Positions 1 through 9,173 are shown, numbered from the stretch's first letter. The stretch is 64,000 nucleotides of DNA from Acidovorax radicis (GCF_020510705.1 NZ_CP075184.1:3472001-3536000), one strand, 5' to 3'. The notes: a model not told the origin generated them from the sequence alone. Numbers and translations: made by a program.

Positions 1-316
1 CGGCAAGCTGCTGTCGATCTCGGGCCCACCCGATCCCGCATTTGCAAAAGGCATCGCGGCCCCGGCGTTCGTGAAGTTCGTGATCCGGCTACTGAGCGCT
101 GGCATCCGCCGCCGGGCGCGCGCGCGCCGTGTGGACTATTCGTTCCTGTTCATGAAGGCTGATGGCCGCCAATTGCAAGAGATCACCCGGCTGATGGAGG
201 CCAAGGCCATCCGCCCCGTGATCGACAAGGTGTTTGCGTTCGATGCCACCAACGACGCGCTCAATTATGTGCAGACCGGCCATGCCAAAGGCAAGGTGGT
301 CATCGAGGTCAAGTAA
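1..316 (+). CDS. MDR-family NADP-dependent oxidoreductase, C-terminal part (cut by window edge)
   Basis: An open frame enters from the left edge (codons in phase with base 2) and ends at 314-316. About 104 residues are visible. They start in the end of a Rossmann fold (GKLLSISGPPDPAFAK) and finish with PVIDKVFAFDATNDALNYVQTGHAKGKVVIEVK. That ending is the classic C-terminus of zinc-free medium-chain quinone reductase/alcohol dehydrogenase-like enzymes. These use NADPH to reduce quinones or enones in the cytoplasm. The GTG at 71 is internal, not a start. The cofactor-binding and N-terminal catalytic domains lie outside the window, so the substrate cannot be judged. Confidence 0.85.
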   Translation, partial: GKLLSISGPPDPAFAKGIAAPAFVKFVIRLLSAGIRRRARARRVDYSFLFMKADGRQLQEITRLMEAKAIRPVIDKVFAFDATNDALNYVQTGHAKGKVVIEVK

Positions 317-398
317 GGCCCTACCGATAGCTAGTCCACGGAATCACTGCACCGCTGCACCACAACACGCGTGCCGCATTCATCTGCCTTTCATCCTT

Positions 399-419
399 GG
401 CCCTCGGCCCTCGGCCCTC
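399..419. repeat. Three copies of a GGCCCTC heptamer
   Basis: Three head-to-tail copies of GGCCCTC lie 11 bp before a second, longer heptamer array in the leader of the downstream SDR gene. Both arrays share the 7-bp period and a pyrimidine-rich top strand. Confidence 0.8.
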
Positions 420-429
420 GTTCCCTTCC

Positions 430-485
430 CTCTCACCTCTCACCTCTCACCTCTCACCTCTCACCTCTCACCTCTCACCTCTCAC
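430..485. repeat. Eight perfect tandem copies of CTCTCAC
   Basis: Eight uninterrupted heptamers end 15 bp before the ATG of the SDR gene at 501; the GGAG ribosome-binding site at 491-494 follows directly. Because the array sits in the untranslated leader or promoter, loss or gain of 7-bp units would change spacing, not reading frame. Perfect short repeats of this length are prone to slippage. Confidence 0.95.
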
Positions 486-500
486 ATTCTGGAGTTCCCC

Positions 501-1205
501 ATGAAAATCGAAAACGCTGTGGTTCTTGTCACCGGTGCCAATCGTGGCATCGGCCTGAGTTTTGCGCGCGAATTGCTCGCCCGTGGCGCCCGCAAGGTGT
601 ACGCCGCAGCGCGCACCCCGGCCACCATCACGATGGCCGGGGTGCAGGCATTGCAGCTCGACGTCAACAAGCCTGAAGACGTGGCGGCTGCGGCGGCGCT
701 GGCGCACGATGTAACGCTGGTCATCAACAACGCAGGCATCGCCCAGCCCGGCGGCTTTCTGGCGGCCGACAGCGAAGAAGTGACCCGCCGCCTTTTTGAA
801 ACCAACGTCTATGGCGTGCTGCGCGTAAGCAAAGCCTTTGCGCCCATCCTCAAGGCCCATGGCGGCGGTGCGCTGCTCAATGTGTTGTCGGTAGCGTCGT
901 GGGTGAATGGCGGTGAGCTGGCGGCCTATTCGGCCAGCAAGGCAGCGGCCTGGTCGCTCACCAACGCCTTGCGCTACGAGTTGGCAGAACAAAAGACGCA
1001 TGTGATGGGCCTGCACATGGCCTATGTCGATACCGACCTCACACGGGGCCTCAAAGCGCCCAAATCCAGCCCCGACGAGATCGTGCGCCGTGCACTGGAC
1101 GGGCTTGAAGCGGGTGCGGATGAAGTGCTGGCCGACGACCTCACCCAGCACGTCAAATCAGGGCTGTCAGCCGATCGACCCAGCTATCTGCCGCCAATAG
1201 CCTGA
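501..1205 (+). CDS. SDR family oxidoreductase
   Basis: A 234-residue classical short-chain dehydrogenase. It has the dinucleotide-binding motif TGANRGIG near residue 12, the structural NNAG motif near residue 75, and the YSASK active-site Tyr/Lys pair around residue 143. The longer open frame reaches back to 234, but its N-terminal extension would translate the heptamer repeats. The ATG at 501, with GGAG 7 bases upstream, is the credible start. It is presumably a soluble NAD(P)-dependent alcohol/carbonyl oxidoreductase; the substrate is not evident. It lies alone behind the repeat tract, so repeat-length changes could tune its expression. Confidence 0.92.
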   Translation: MKIENAVVLVTGANRGIGLSFARELLARGARKVYAAARTPATITMAGVQALQLDVNKPEDVAAAAALAHDVTLVINNAGIAQPGGFLAADSEEVTRRLFETNVYGVLRVSKAFAPILKAHGGGALLNVLSVASWVNGGELAAYSASKAAAWSLTNALRYELAEQKTHVMGLHMAYVDTDLTRGLKAPKSSPDEIVRRALDGLEAGADEVLADDLTQHVKSGLSADRPSYLPPIA

Positions 1206-1273
1206 ACCGGTGTGACGCAAAAAGCATCCGCATGACTGTCGCAACAGCAACGTCTGTCCACCCCCAGCCCGCA

Positions 1274-1861
1274 TCAATCCTCAGCGGTTTTATCCAGCAC
1301 CAGGTAGCGTTTGACGAGATCAAAAAAGTTCTCGTAAAACGCGGCTTTGGCGATCGTCTCGCTGCCCACCTTGACCAGCGATTCGCTGGTGGATGAAAAC
1401 GGCAGCGACACCGAGCCGATGGCGCCCACGCCCAGGCTGGCAGAGTTGTTGGTTTTGCGCAGCGAGAAGGTGTCCTGGGTGGCTGTGACAAAACCCAGGC
1501 TCACCTTGCCGTTGTCGGCCTCGGGCACACACACCACGCGCACCACCATCTGCAGGTGCGACTCGGGCTCGGGCTGAAAATTCTTGCTGCCTTCGACCAT
1601 TTCTTTGGCGCTGGAGGAGATCACATACCCCTGGCTCAGCAGTGCGCGGCGCGATGCCTCGCAGGTCTCGACAGGGGTGGCGTCAAACAGGCGTGAATAG
1701 GTGGTGACAGAACCAAAATCTTCCTGCACCGAGAATTTCTTGGCGGTCGTGCCCACGCAGCCGGTCAGCAGCGCCAGCGCGCAGGCCGCAGCCCCCAGTG
1801 CGACAGCGCGGCCCAGGGGGCGCCAGCCACGGGTGGCCGGCAATGGTGCTGGAGAGCTCAT
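1274..1861 (-). CDS. DUF2242-type lipoprotein
   Basis: From the ATG at 1861 the protein has 195 residues, with a lipoprotein signal: basic N-region (RGWRPLGR), hydrophobic stretch, and lipobox LLTGC with Cys near residue 35. The mature part (VTTYSRLFDATPVETCEASRRALLSQGYVI, split here only for description) matches the DUF2242 pattern. No good Shine-Dalgarno precedes any in-frame ATG. Alternative starts are at 1897, 1903 or 1996, but these make the signal unusually long. Probably anchored in the outer membrane; function unknown. Convergent with the SDR gene. Confidence 0.75.
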   Translation of the reverse strand: MSSPAPLPATRGWRPLGRAVALGAAACALALLTGCVGTTAKKFSVQEDFGSVTTYSRLFDATPVETCEASRRALLSQGYVISSSAKEMVEGSKNFQPEPESHLQMVVRVVCVPEADNGKVSLGFVTATQDTFSLRKTNNSASLGVGAIGSVSLPFSSTSESLVKVGSETIAKAAFYENFFDLVKRYLVLDKTAED

Positions 1862-2464
1862 CCATGGAAAACGCAAAACCGGGTACTCCTTGTTCATCGT
1901 CATCGGATTCGAATGCATCAAACGGGCCCCATCCATTGGTGGCGGGGTATCGACTGTCAGACGGGCGCAATAGCGCTCGGTTCCGTGGTGGGCCACAAGT
2001 TACTGCGCGCGCAATACACAACCGCCCGCCGCAGCCCCACACTATGGGGCCATTCCGCCACCGTTTGAAGGCACCAAAAGCATCCATCGCGTATCAATTG
2101 GCAGTGATCTGAGAGAAACCGGCCAACAACACGCGCATTTAACAATGCGAGCCTCAGGTTGCCGCGAATCGGTGCGCCGTCGCGCCTGCGTTGGAAGCCG
2201 GCATCGCGGTGCGCCCGCCCACTTTTTGCCGTGAAAATGCCGCCAGCCGATCAAACCTGCGGGTGCACAATGCTATACCATTGATAGCTGCTAGCGCTTA
2301 TACATAAAGCGCCAGAGGCTAAAAACACCTCATTTTCTGCAGACCACGGATTTCGAGCCCTCCATCCCTCTTTTCGCTCGGGATGAGGCCACACGCCAAT
2401 CCGGTAAAAACAATCTCCATCTGACGAACGCACGCCGTGTGCGCCGCGTTCCTACCCCACCTCC
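1862..2464. other. Noncoding gap with one palindromic repeat copy
   Basis: About 600 bases lie between the start of the lipoprotein gene and the thermonuclease gene. The only structure I see is the palindromic repeat around 2271-2332. The many small open frames here lack start signals and family features. Alternative upstream starts of the lipoprotein would use part of 1862-1996. Confidence 0.6.
2271..2332 (+). repeat. Palindromic repeat family, copy A
   Basis: Reads TTGATAGCTGCTAGCGCTTA, then a short spacer, then ATAAAGCGCCAGAGGCTAAAA. The family hallmark is a TAGCTGC head, a GCGCTT...AAGCGC inverted core, and an AGAGGC tail. One extra A breaks the symmetry of the right arm. Confidence 0.8.
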
Positions 2465-2923
2465 ATGCCCATCGCCACTTTGCTTTGCCTTGTTGTCGCC
2501 ATCAGCGACGGCGACACGTTGACCGCGCGCTGCGGCGCGCCCGGCGCCTACCACCCCGTCAAGGTGCGCATTGCCGCCATCGACGCCCCCGAATCCCGCC
2601 AGGCGTTTGGCCAGAAGTCGCGCCAGAACCTGGCGCGGCTGTGTTTTCGCCAGCGCGCGGCGCTGCAGCCTCTGGACACCGACAGCTACGGCCGCACCGT
2701 GGCCAACGTGCGCTGCGGCGGCACCGACGTGGCCACCGCGCAGGTACGCGCGGGCCTGGCCTGGGTGTACACACCCTATGCGAGCGCCCACCCCCACCTG
2801 GCGCCGCTGCAGCGCCAGGCACGCAGCACCGGCACGGGCCTGTGGTCCCAGCGGCGCCCCCAGGCGCCGTGGGACTACAGGCATCGGCACCACCGCACCC
2901 AAGAGCATGCCTTCGGGCACTGA
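2465..2923 (+). CDS. Thermonuclease family protein (SNase-like)
   Basis: A 152-residue staphylococcal-nuclease-like domain. SDGDTL (about residues 14-19) supplies a Ca-binding Asp. RIAAIDAPE (about 35-43) carries the catalytic Arg and Glu. DSYGRTVANV (about 72-81) holds the second catalytic Arg. The hydrophobic N-terminus (MPIATLLCLVVAIS) may be a short signal for export. Family members hydrolyse DNA or RNA phosphodiester bonds in a Ca-dependent way. The His-rich tail (RHRHHRTQEH) is unusual. The gene stands alone, with no close partner. Confidence 0.85.
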   Translation: MPIATLLCLVVAISDGDTLTARCGAPGAYHPVKVRIAAIDAPESRQAFGQKSRQNLARLCFRQRAALQPLDTDSYGRTVANVRCGGTDVATAQVRAGLAWVYTPYASAHPHLAPLQRQARSTGTGLWSQRRPQAPWDYRHRHHRTQEHAFGH

Positions 2924-3070
2924 AAAGCGCCCGGTCCACGGGTTTGTCTTGTAAAGCGCCGCATCGCCGGTCTCAGCAGATTTTGGCGGAAACCGATAGC
3001 ATCGCCCGCCAGGCCCACCACCCGGTAGCGCCCATTTCAACCACCGCTGTCCCCAGGCCGCCCGCCCGGC

Positions 3071-4408
3071 GTGGGGGCCGATTTTCTTGAGCCTTGCCCG
3101 TTTGTGACCGCCCCCCACCCTTTGCCCGCCCACGCCGCGCCCGAACAAACCCCCACCAACGCCCCAACCGAAGCCCAGGCGGAACCGAACGTATACCGCC
3201 ACGCCGGTTTTGTTTCTTTTCTGATGGCCCGTGTGGTGGCCGTGGTGGCCACGCAGGTGCAGGCCGTGGTGGTGGCCTGGCAGGTGTATGACATCACCCG
3301 CCAGCCGCTGGCACTGGCGTATGTGGGCCTGGCGCAGTTTCTGCCCATGTTGTGCCTACTGCTGCCCGCAGGCGACCTGATCGACCGTTTTGAGCGCAAG
3401 CGCATTCTGGCCATCAGCTGGTCGGTGGGTGCCGTGTGCAGCGCCCTACTGTGGTGGCTGGCAGGCCATGGTGCGGGCGGTGTGGCGGGCATCTATGCCG
3501 TGCTGGTGCTGTATGGCTGCTCACGTGCGTTCTCAGGCCCGGCCATGCAGAGCCTGCTGCCGCAGATCGTGCCGCGCGACCAGCTCGCGCAGGCGATTGC
3601 GGCCAACAGCATGCTCATGCGCACGGCCAGCATTGGCGGGCCGCTGCTCGGCGGCGTGTTGTATGCGCTGGGTGGCGGTCAGCTGACCTATGCCGTGTGC
3701 TGCACCTGTTTTGTGCTGGGTGTGGCGCTGCTGCTGCGGGTGGTGGTGGCCTACGCCACCGCACCGGGGCCCACCCAGGGCACGATGTGGCAGCGTTTTG
3801 GCGCGGGTATTGCCTTCATCCGCTCGCGGCCCATCATTCTGGGCACGATCTCGCTCGACCTGTTTGCGGTGCTGCTGGGCGGCGTGGTGGCCTTGCTGCC
3901 CATCTACGCCCACGAGGTGCTGCATGTAGGCCCTGCAGGCCTGGGGGCGCTGCGCAGCGCCATGGCCGTGGGCGAGGTGAGCGCTGGCCTGTACCTGAGC
4001 ATGCGGCCCTTCAACCGCCGCGTGGGGCGCACCATGTTCATTGCCGTGGCGGTGTTTGGCGTGGCCAACCTGGTGTTTGCGCTGTCCACGGTGTTCTGGC
4101 TGTCTTTTGCCGCGCTGATGGTGGCCGGCTCGGCCGACATGGTGAGTGTGTACATCCGGAGTGCGCTGGTGCAGTTCTCCACCCCTGACACCATGCGCGG
4201 GCGCGTGAACGCGGTGAACATGCTGTTCATCGGCTCGTCCAACGAACTGGGCGAGTTTCGCGCGGGCACGAGCGCATCGTGGGTGGGCGTGGTGCCCGCC
4301 GCCGTAGTGGGTGGGCTGTGCACCCTGGGCGTGGTGGGGGGCTGGATGCTGGCGTTTCAGGCGCTGCGCAAGGTGGACCGTTTCGAAGAAGCCGCCAACG
4401 CCCATTGA
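3071..4408 (+). CDS. MFS transporter (EntS/MFS_3-like exporter)
   Basis: A protein of up to 445 residues with about 12 hydrophobic segments. It has the cytoplasmic loop motif GDLIDRFERKR after TM2 (family form GxxxDRxxRK), and MRTASIGGPLLGGVL in TM5, typical of the MFS_3 group that includes the enterobactin exporter EntS. The start is uncertain: GTG at 3071 and GTG at 3104 both precede a Pro/Ala-rich cytoplasmic tail, and neither has a strong ribosome-binding site. Probably a proton-coupled drug or small-molecule exporter in the inner membrane; no substrate clue from neighbours. Confidence 0.85.
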   Translation: MGADFLEPCPFVTAPHPLPAHAAPEQTPTNAPTEAQAEPNVYRHAGFVSFLMARVVAVVATQVQAVVVAWQVYDITRQPLALAYVGLAQFLPMLCLLLPAGDLIDRFERKRILAISWSVGAVCSALLWWLAGHGAGGVAGIYAVLVLYGCSRAFSGPAMQSLLPQIVPRDQLAQAIAANSMLMRTASIGGPLLGGVLYALGGGQLTYAVCCTCFVLGVALLLRVVVAYATAPGPTQGTMWQRFGAGIAFIRSRPIILGTISLDLFAVLLGGVVALLPIYAHEVLHVGPAGLGALRSAMAVGEVSAGLYLSMRPFNRRVGRTMFIAVAVFGVANLVFALSTVFWLSFAALMVAGSADMVSVYIRSALVQFSTPDTMRGRVNAVNMLFIGSSNELGEFRAGTSASWVGVVPAAVVGGLCTLGVVGGWMLAFQALRKVDRFEEAANAH

Positions 4409-4461
4409 GCCTTGGCCACATCACCAGGCCAGGCGCCCAAGGCGCAGGCCTGGTGAGACGC

Positions 4462-5397
4462 TCAGTGCGACTGCGGTGCCGTGGCGTTGAACGTACCCGT
4501 CAGCAGCTCAGGCAAGCGATCCACCGCCATCTTGAAACCACAGGCCTGAGCGTGGCCGCCGCCGCCCATGCTTTCGGCCAGCGCGATGCAATCAAAATTG
4601 CGCTGCGCACGCAAGCCCGCCTTCACACCCTTGGCGCTCGCACTCCACATCAGCGCAAAGGTGCCGGTTTTGGCCGACAACAAATCACCCACCAGGCTGT
4701 GGAACATGCCAGGGGCATTCACCATCAGGCCTTCGATGCCGTTGAAAACCAGGGGCTGCGCGCCCTCGGCAATATCGGCGGCGAGCTTGCGGTATTTTTC
4801 GTCCATGGCCGCGCCACGCGCCATGAACTGGGTAAGTTGCTCGGTGGCGAAGCCCGCAATCTCGCGCCAGCGTGCAAAGTCCTGCGGCTCCATGTCGAGG
4901 GCCGACAGAAAACCTGCGCTCTCGGCAAACTCCCACTTCCAGATGTCGCGGTCTTCCACATATTGCAGCAATGCAGGCACGGGCTCGTTGGGGTGAAAAA
5001 ACTCCCAAGCCAGGCGCGCGCCCGACTTGTTCATATCAAAGTGCACCACGCCACAGCGGCAGGCAAAACCGGTGAGCTTTTCGGCCGCGCTTTTGTGGTG
5101 GTCCAGCATGACCAGCTTGGCCGCGCGCTCGTCCAGGGCACTCATCACCTCGGCAGAAAAAGAAAAATCGAGGATGTAGACCGCACGGCCCTGCACCGGT
5201 GGCAGGTCGTCGACAGACTGGATATCGCCGTGATCGAGCCCCAGATATTCGGCACGGTCGCCGTAGTAAAGCCACGCCGCCAGCGCGGCACCAAAACCAT
5301 CGGGGCAGTTGCGCCCGTGGTAAAGAATCAGCGGGGCGGGGTCGTTGTGATCGGGGGCAACCAGCAGTTGCAGGGGGAGGATGGTTTTCTTCGTCAT
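4462..5397 (-). CDS. DHH family phosphoesterase
   Basis: 311 residues from the ATG at 5397. The N-terminal lobe carries YHGRNCPDGFGAALA, ILDFSF and MLDHHKSA (about residue 98), matching the metal-binding Asp/His motifs of DHH phosphoesterases. The C-terminal ESMGGGGHAQACGF is the GGGH motif of the DHHA1 substrate-binding lobe. Such enzymes hydrolyse short oligonucleotides, cyclic dinucleotide products or related phosphoesters with Mn. Which substrate applies here cannot be read from the sequence. Convergent with the MFS gene. Confidence 0.85.
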   Translation of the reverse strand: MTKKTILPLQLLVAPDHNDPAPLILYHGRNCPDGFGAALAAWLYYGDRAEYLGLDHGDIQSVDDLPPVQGRAVYILDFSFSAEVMSALDERAAKLVMLDHHKSAAEKLTGFACRCGVVHFDMNKSGARLAWEFFHPNEPVPALLQYVEDRDIWKWEFAESAGFLSALDMEPQDFARWREIAGFATEQLTQFMARGAAMDEKYRKLAADIAEGAQPLVFNGIEGLMVNAPGMFHSLVGDLLSAKTGTFALMWSASAKGVKAGLRAQRNFDCIALAESMGGGGHAQACGFKMAVDRLPELLTGTFNATAPQSH

Positions 5398-5514
5398 GAC
5401 TGCCCATTGTCGCCGGGTCGATGCGCCGCCGCGCACCGCTCGGGTGATCGCCCGCGTTCTTTTGGCTGCACATCGTGCTGCACAATCCGTCCAGCCCTTC
5501 GCCTGCGCCTTCCC

Positions 5515-6348
5515 ATGCAGGACCTCGCGCCGACAACCACCCCGCCCATGCCCCCACTACACATTCTCTGGCGCGACGCGCATCTGGTGGCCGTCTACAA
5601 GCCCGCGGGCTGGCTGGTGCACCGCACGGGGCTGGATGCGGGTGAGACCCGTTTTGTGATGCAGACCCTGCGCGACCAGCTGGGGCAGCATGTGTATCCC
5701 GTGCACCGGCTCGACAAGGGCACTTGCGGCGTGCTGGTGATGGCGCTGCACAGCGATGCGGCCCGCGCGCTGTCGCAAGCGTTTGAGCACGGCGCCACGC
5801 ACAAGCGCTACCTGGCCATGGTGCGCGGCTGGGCGCCCGAGGCCACCGAGGTGGACCATGCGCTCAAACCCGACGACACCCCTGCCGATGCGGCTGTGCA
5901 AGACGCCCACACGCGCTTTCGGCGCCTGGCGCAGCTCACGCTGCCCGAGGCCAGCGATGCGCGTTTTGCCACCACCCGCGCCTCGCTGGTCGAGGCCATC
6001 CCCACCACGGGGCGGCGGCACCAGATTCGCCGCCACCTCAAGCACCTGGCGCACCCCATCCTTGGCGACGCCACGCATGGCAAAGGCCCCCTCAACCGCT
6101 GGTGGGCCGAGCGGCTGGGGCAACAAAGGCTGTGGCTGCATGCCTGGCAACTCACAGTGCCCCACCCGGTGTCGGGGGCCGTGATGACTTTTGACAGCGG
6201 GCTGCGCTGGCCCGGGCCTGCGGACTGGGGCGGCGGGCAGGAAGCCGCCGACGACCCCGCCGATGCATCCACCGCGCACCCCAGCGCTGACTGGCAACGC
6301 CTGTTTGCACAGCTGCCCTGGGAAGAGACACCCGCCTCGGCCCCGTAA
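5515..6348 (+). CDS. truC: tRNA pseudouridine(65) synthase
   Basis: 277 residues of the RluA-type pseudouridine synthase fold. It has VAYKPAGWLVHRTGLD-like start residues, VMQTLRDQLGQHVYPVHRLDKG with the catalytic Asp in HRLDKGTCG (about residue 66), and the RRHQIRRHLKHLAHPILGD block. The order and wording follow TruC, which isomerises U65 in tRNA. The ATG at 5515 was chosen; a second ATG at 5548 is possible. The protein runs slightly past the E. coli length because of an Ala/Asp-rich tail. Confidence 0.87.
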   Translation: MQDLAPTTTPPMPPLHILWRDAHLVAVYKPAGWLVHRTGLDAGETRFVMQTLRDQLGQHVYPVHRLDKGTCGVLVMALHSDAARALSQAFEHGATHKRYLAMVRGWAPEATEVDHALKPDDTPADAAVQDAHTRFRRLAQLTLPEASDARFATTRASLVEAIPTTGRRHQIRRHLKHLAHPILGDATHGKGPLNRWWAERLGQQRLWLHAWQLTVPHPVSGAVMTFDSGLRWPGPADWGGGQEAADDPADASTAHPSADWQRLFAQLPWEETPASAP

Positions 6349-6416
6349 CGCGGGCGACACGGCGACGGCGTGCCCGTCGAAATAATGGGCACTCCCACCA
6401 TCAGGAGACTCCGCCC

Positions 6417-7367
6417 ATGACCGCACCCGCCACCAACCGCGTCCTTGCCCACACCGGTGCGCGCTACCCCATCATCCAGGCGCCCATGGGCTGGATAGCG
6501 CGCTCGCAGCTGGCCTCGGCGGTGTCCCGCGCGGGCGGGCTGGGCATCATCGAAACCTCCTCTGGCGAGACCGCCAACTGCCAGGCCGAGATCACCAAGA
6601 TGAGCGCGCTGGGCCTGCCGTTCGGCGTGAACCTGCCCATCCGTTTTTTGAAGGACGACGCCATGCTGCGTTTTGTCTGCGCATCGGGCGTGAAGTTTGT
6701 GACCACCTCGGCCGGCAGCCCCGCCAAGTTCATCGCACCGCTCAAGGATGCAGGTATCACCGTCTACCACGCGGTGCCCACCGTGGATACCGCGCTCAAG
6801 TGCGTGGACGCAGGCATTGACGGCCTGGTGGTCGAAGGCGGCGAAGGCGGCGGCTTCAAGAACCCCGAAGAGGTCTCCACCCTGGTGCTGCTGCAGGCGA
6901 TCCGCGCCCAAGTGGACGTGCCGCTGGTGGCCGCTGGCGGTATTTGCGATGGGCGCGGCATGGCGGCCGCTTTTGCGCTGGGCGCTGAAGCCGTGCAAAT
7001 GGGCACCCGCTTTGTGAGCTGCGCCGAAAGCCCCGTGCATGCCAACTACAAAAATGCCATCGTCGATGCGGGTGTCACCGGCACCTGGATGCTCAACACC
7101 AAGGCAAGCCCCTGTATCCGCGCGCTCAAGTCGGCACGTACCCAAGCCATCCATGAGGCGGGCCTGATGCCGGCCGACAGCTTTGCTGGGATACAAAACG
7201 TTTATTTCAACGGCGACATGGAAGCGGCCCCTGCACTCGCGGGCCAAACCGTGGGCCTGATCGATTCCATCAAGACCGCACAGCAAATCGTCGATGACAC
7301 GGTGGCAGAGTTTTTTGCCATCAGCCAGCGCATGGGCGCCATGGCCGCTGCGCACGCGTTTGGGTAA
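6417..7367 (+). CDS. Nitronate monooxygenase (2-nitropropane dioxygenase-like)
   Basis: 316 residues of FMN-binding TIM barrel. PIIQAPMGWIA at the N-terminus, VVEGGEGGGF near residue 139, PLVAAGGICDGRGMAAAFALGA with the phosphate-binding glycines, and AVQMGTRF are standard family motifs. The enzyme oxidises alkyl nitronates with FMN and O2. The start ATG follows AGGAGA at 6402. A second, distinct family member starts outside the window and ends at 63314 on the other strand. Confidence 0.88.
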   Translation: MTAPATNRVLAHTGARYPIIQAPMGWIARSQLASAVSRAGGLGIIETSSGETANCQAEITKMSALGLPFGVNLPIRFLKDDAMLRFVCASGVKFVTTSAGSPAKFIAPLKDAGITVYHAVPTVDTALKCVDAGIDGLVVEGGEGGGFKNPEEVSTLVLLQAIRAQVDVPLVAAGGICDGRGMAAAFALGAEAVQMGTRFVSCAESPVHANYKNAIVDAGVTGTWMLNTKASPCIRALKSARTQAIHEAGLMPADSFAGIQNVYFNGDMEAAPALAGQTVGLIDSIKTAQQIVDDTVAEFFAISQRMGAMAAAHAFG

Positions 7368-7517
7368 AGCCCGCGCCCTGCGGGGCCGCGTCCTACGGCA
7401 GCAGGCGCCAGAAGCCGGCGGACTGATCGGGGCATGTGACGCACAGTGTGTGGCTCACCTCGGCCTGATTTTTTGCGTGCAGCGCATGGCCGCCCAACAC
7501 CTCAGAACAAGGCACCC

Positions 7518-8051
7518 ATGACTGACTGGTGGCAACCCATCACCCACACCATCGCCGCAGAGTTTTCGGACGTGTCTGACGCGGCGCAGGCCACGCGCAT
7601 TGTGGTGCGCCTCGGGGTGGCGGCTTTGCTCGGTGGCGTGTTGGGATGGGAGCGTGAACAGGCGGGCAAGGCCGCCGGGGTGCGCACCCACATGCTGGTG
7701 GCCATGGGTGCGGCACTCTTTGTGCTGGTGGCACAACAAGCCGGCATTGCGGCTGCCGACAACAGCCGGGTGTTGCAGGGCATCATCGCGGGCGTGGGGT
7801 TTCTGGGTGCAGGCACCATTCTCAAGGGCGATGCAGAGGGCCAGGTCAAAGGCCTGACCACCGCCGCCGGCATCTGGCTCACGGCGGCCATCGGTGTGGC
7901 GGCCGGTCTGGGCCTGGAGGCCACGGCCGTGCTGAGCACCTTGCTGGCATTGGTGGTGCTGTGGGCGATACCGGTGCTGCACGACAAGGTCACCCGCAGC
8001 GCGAAGCCATCGCGCCCGGCGGCTGCTGCGGCCCCAGCGCCGCACGAATAA
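7518..8051 (+). CDS. MgtC/SapB family membrane protein
   Basis: 177 residues with four to five membrane segments. The MgtC/SapB core is clear: RLGVAALLGGVLGWERE, KAAGVRTHMLVAMGAALF, QGIIAGVGFLGAGTIL and TAAGIWLTAAIGVAAGLG. It lacks the C-terminal ACT-like domain of true virulence-type MgtC and ends in an Ala/Pro-rich tail, so the Mg-stress role is not assured. The ATG at 7518 is the first that begins at the domain. Confidence 0.87.
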   Translation: MTDWWQPITHTIAAEFSDVSDAAQATRIVVRLGVAALLGGVLGWEREQAGKAAGVRTHMLVAMGAALFVLVAQQAGIAAADNSRVLQGIIAGVGFLGAGTILKGDAEGQVKGLTTAAGIWLTAAIGVAAGLGLEATAVLSTLLALVVLWAIPVLHDKVTRSAKPSRPAAAAAPAPHE

Positions 8052-8228
8052 AAATCGGCGCGCTGCGCGCAGGGGCCCATCGACCGCACCTAGCAGTCCA
8101 CCCATCGCTGCGCTACACTTTTTGGCCACCCTTGCCTGCGACGTGCGTGCGCAACATCGACGCGGCGGGCCTCGTTCCCGTGCTCCGGTCTTCCAGAGCC
8201 ACACCAAGTGCCGCCCGACGGTGCGCCC

Positions 8229-9173
8229 ATGAAACCACCTGCACGCTCCCTTCCCGGCCATCCGGCACCTGCACCGAACCCATCGACCGCAGCACACACC
8301 GCCGCGTCTGAAAACCTGCGCGGCATCATGGCCATGGTCGTGGCGGTGGGGTGTTTTTCGCTGATGGACGCGCTGCTCAAGACCTTGGCAGGCAGCTACC
8401 CCGCCATGCAGGTGGCGGCGCTGCGGGGCTGCGCAGCGTTGCCGCTGGTGGCCTTGTATGTGCTGTGGCGCGGGGAAGTGCGCCGCTTGCTCAAGGTGCG
8501 CTGGCCGCTGCATTTGCTGCGCGGCGTGATCAATGTGAGCATGTTGTCCTTGTTTGCCTACGCGCTCAAGGAACTGGACCTGGCCGAGGCCTACACGCTG
8601 TTTTTCATTGCGCCGCTGCTGATCACGGCGCTGTCCACGGTGGTGCTGGGCGAAAAGGTGCGCGCCACCCATTGGGTGGCCATTGCGCTGGGCATGGTGG
8701 GGGTGCTGGTGGCGCTGCGGCCCAGCCAGGATGCGTTCTTTACCCTGGGTGCGCTGGCCGTGCTGGGGGCGGCCTGTGGCTATGCCGTGTCGGCCATCAC
8801 GGGCCGCGTGCTTTCACGCACCGATTCCAGCGCCAGCCTGGTGTTCTGGACGACCACGTTCCTGGCACTGGGCGCCACCACCCTGGCCTGGCCCCACTGG
8901 GTGAACGTGGCGCAGGCGCACTGGCCGCTGGTGGCGGGCCTGGCAGTTACGGGTTTTTTGGGGCAGGTGGCCATCACCGAGGCCTTTCGCCACGGGCAGG
9001 CGTCAGTGGTGGCGCCGTTTGAATACACCGCCCTGGCCTGGGGCATGGGCCTCGACTGGCTGCTGTGGCAGGCCGTGCCAGGTGTCTGGACCCTGCTCGG
9101 CGGCGCGATCATCGTGGGCAGCGGCCTGTATCTGGTGCGACAGGAACGCGCCCAGGCGGTGCTGCCACCCTGA
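8229..9173 (+). CDS. EamA/DMT-family transporter
   Basis: 314 residues with ten predicted membrane segments arranged as two EamA halves (about residues 27-157 and 170-305). The first half begins GIMAMVVAVGCFSLMDALLK and includes LDLAEAYTLFFIAPLLITALS, typical of drug/metabolite exporters of the RhaT/YdcZ-like superfamily. ATG at 8229 was preferred over GTG at 8208; both leave a Pro/Ala-rich cytoplasmic leader. Likely a small-molecule exporter in the inner membrane. Confidence 0.85.
   Translation: MKPPARSLPGHPAPAPNPSTAAHTAASENLRGIMAMVVAVGCFSLMDALLKTLAGSYPAMQVAALRGCAALPLVALYVLWRGEVRRLLKVRWPLHLLRGVINVSMLSLFAYALKELDLAEAYTLFFIAPLLITALSTVVLGEKVRATHWVAIALGMVGVLVALRPSQDAFFTLGALAVLGAACGYAVSAITGRVLSRTDSSASLVFWTTTFLALGATTLAWPHWVNVAQAHWPLVAGLAVTGFLGQVAITEAFRHGQASVVAPFEYTALAWGMGLDWLLWQAVPGVWTLLGGAIIVGSGLYLVRQERAQAVLPP

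Noticed and set aside
430..485. CRISPR-like array
   Set aside because: The repeats are contiguous heptamers with no spacers; this is a simple tandem repeat.
4279..5514. Long N-terminal extension of truC
   Set aside because: The frame is open far upstream but runs through the MFS gene end and antisense to the DHH gene; TruC homology starts near 5515-5548.
5808..7355. 515-codon open frame antisense to truC and the nitronate monooxygenase gene
   Set aside because: Both opposite genes are clear family members; the antisense translation has composition typical of shadow frames in GC-rich DNA.
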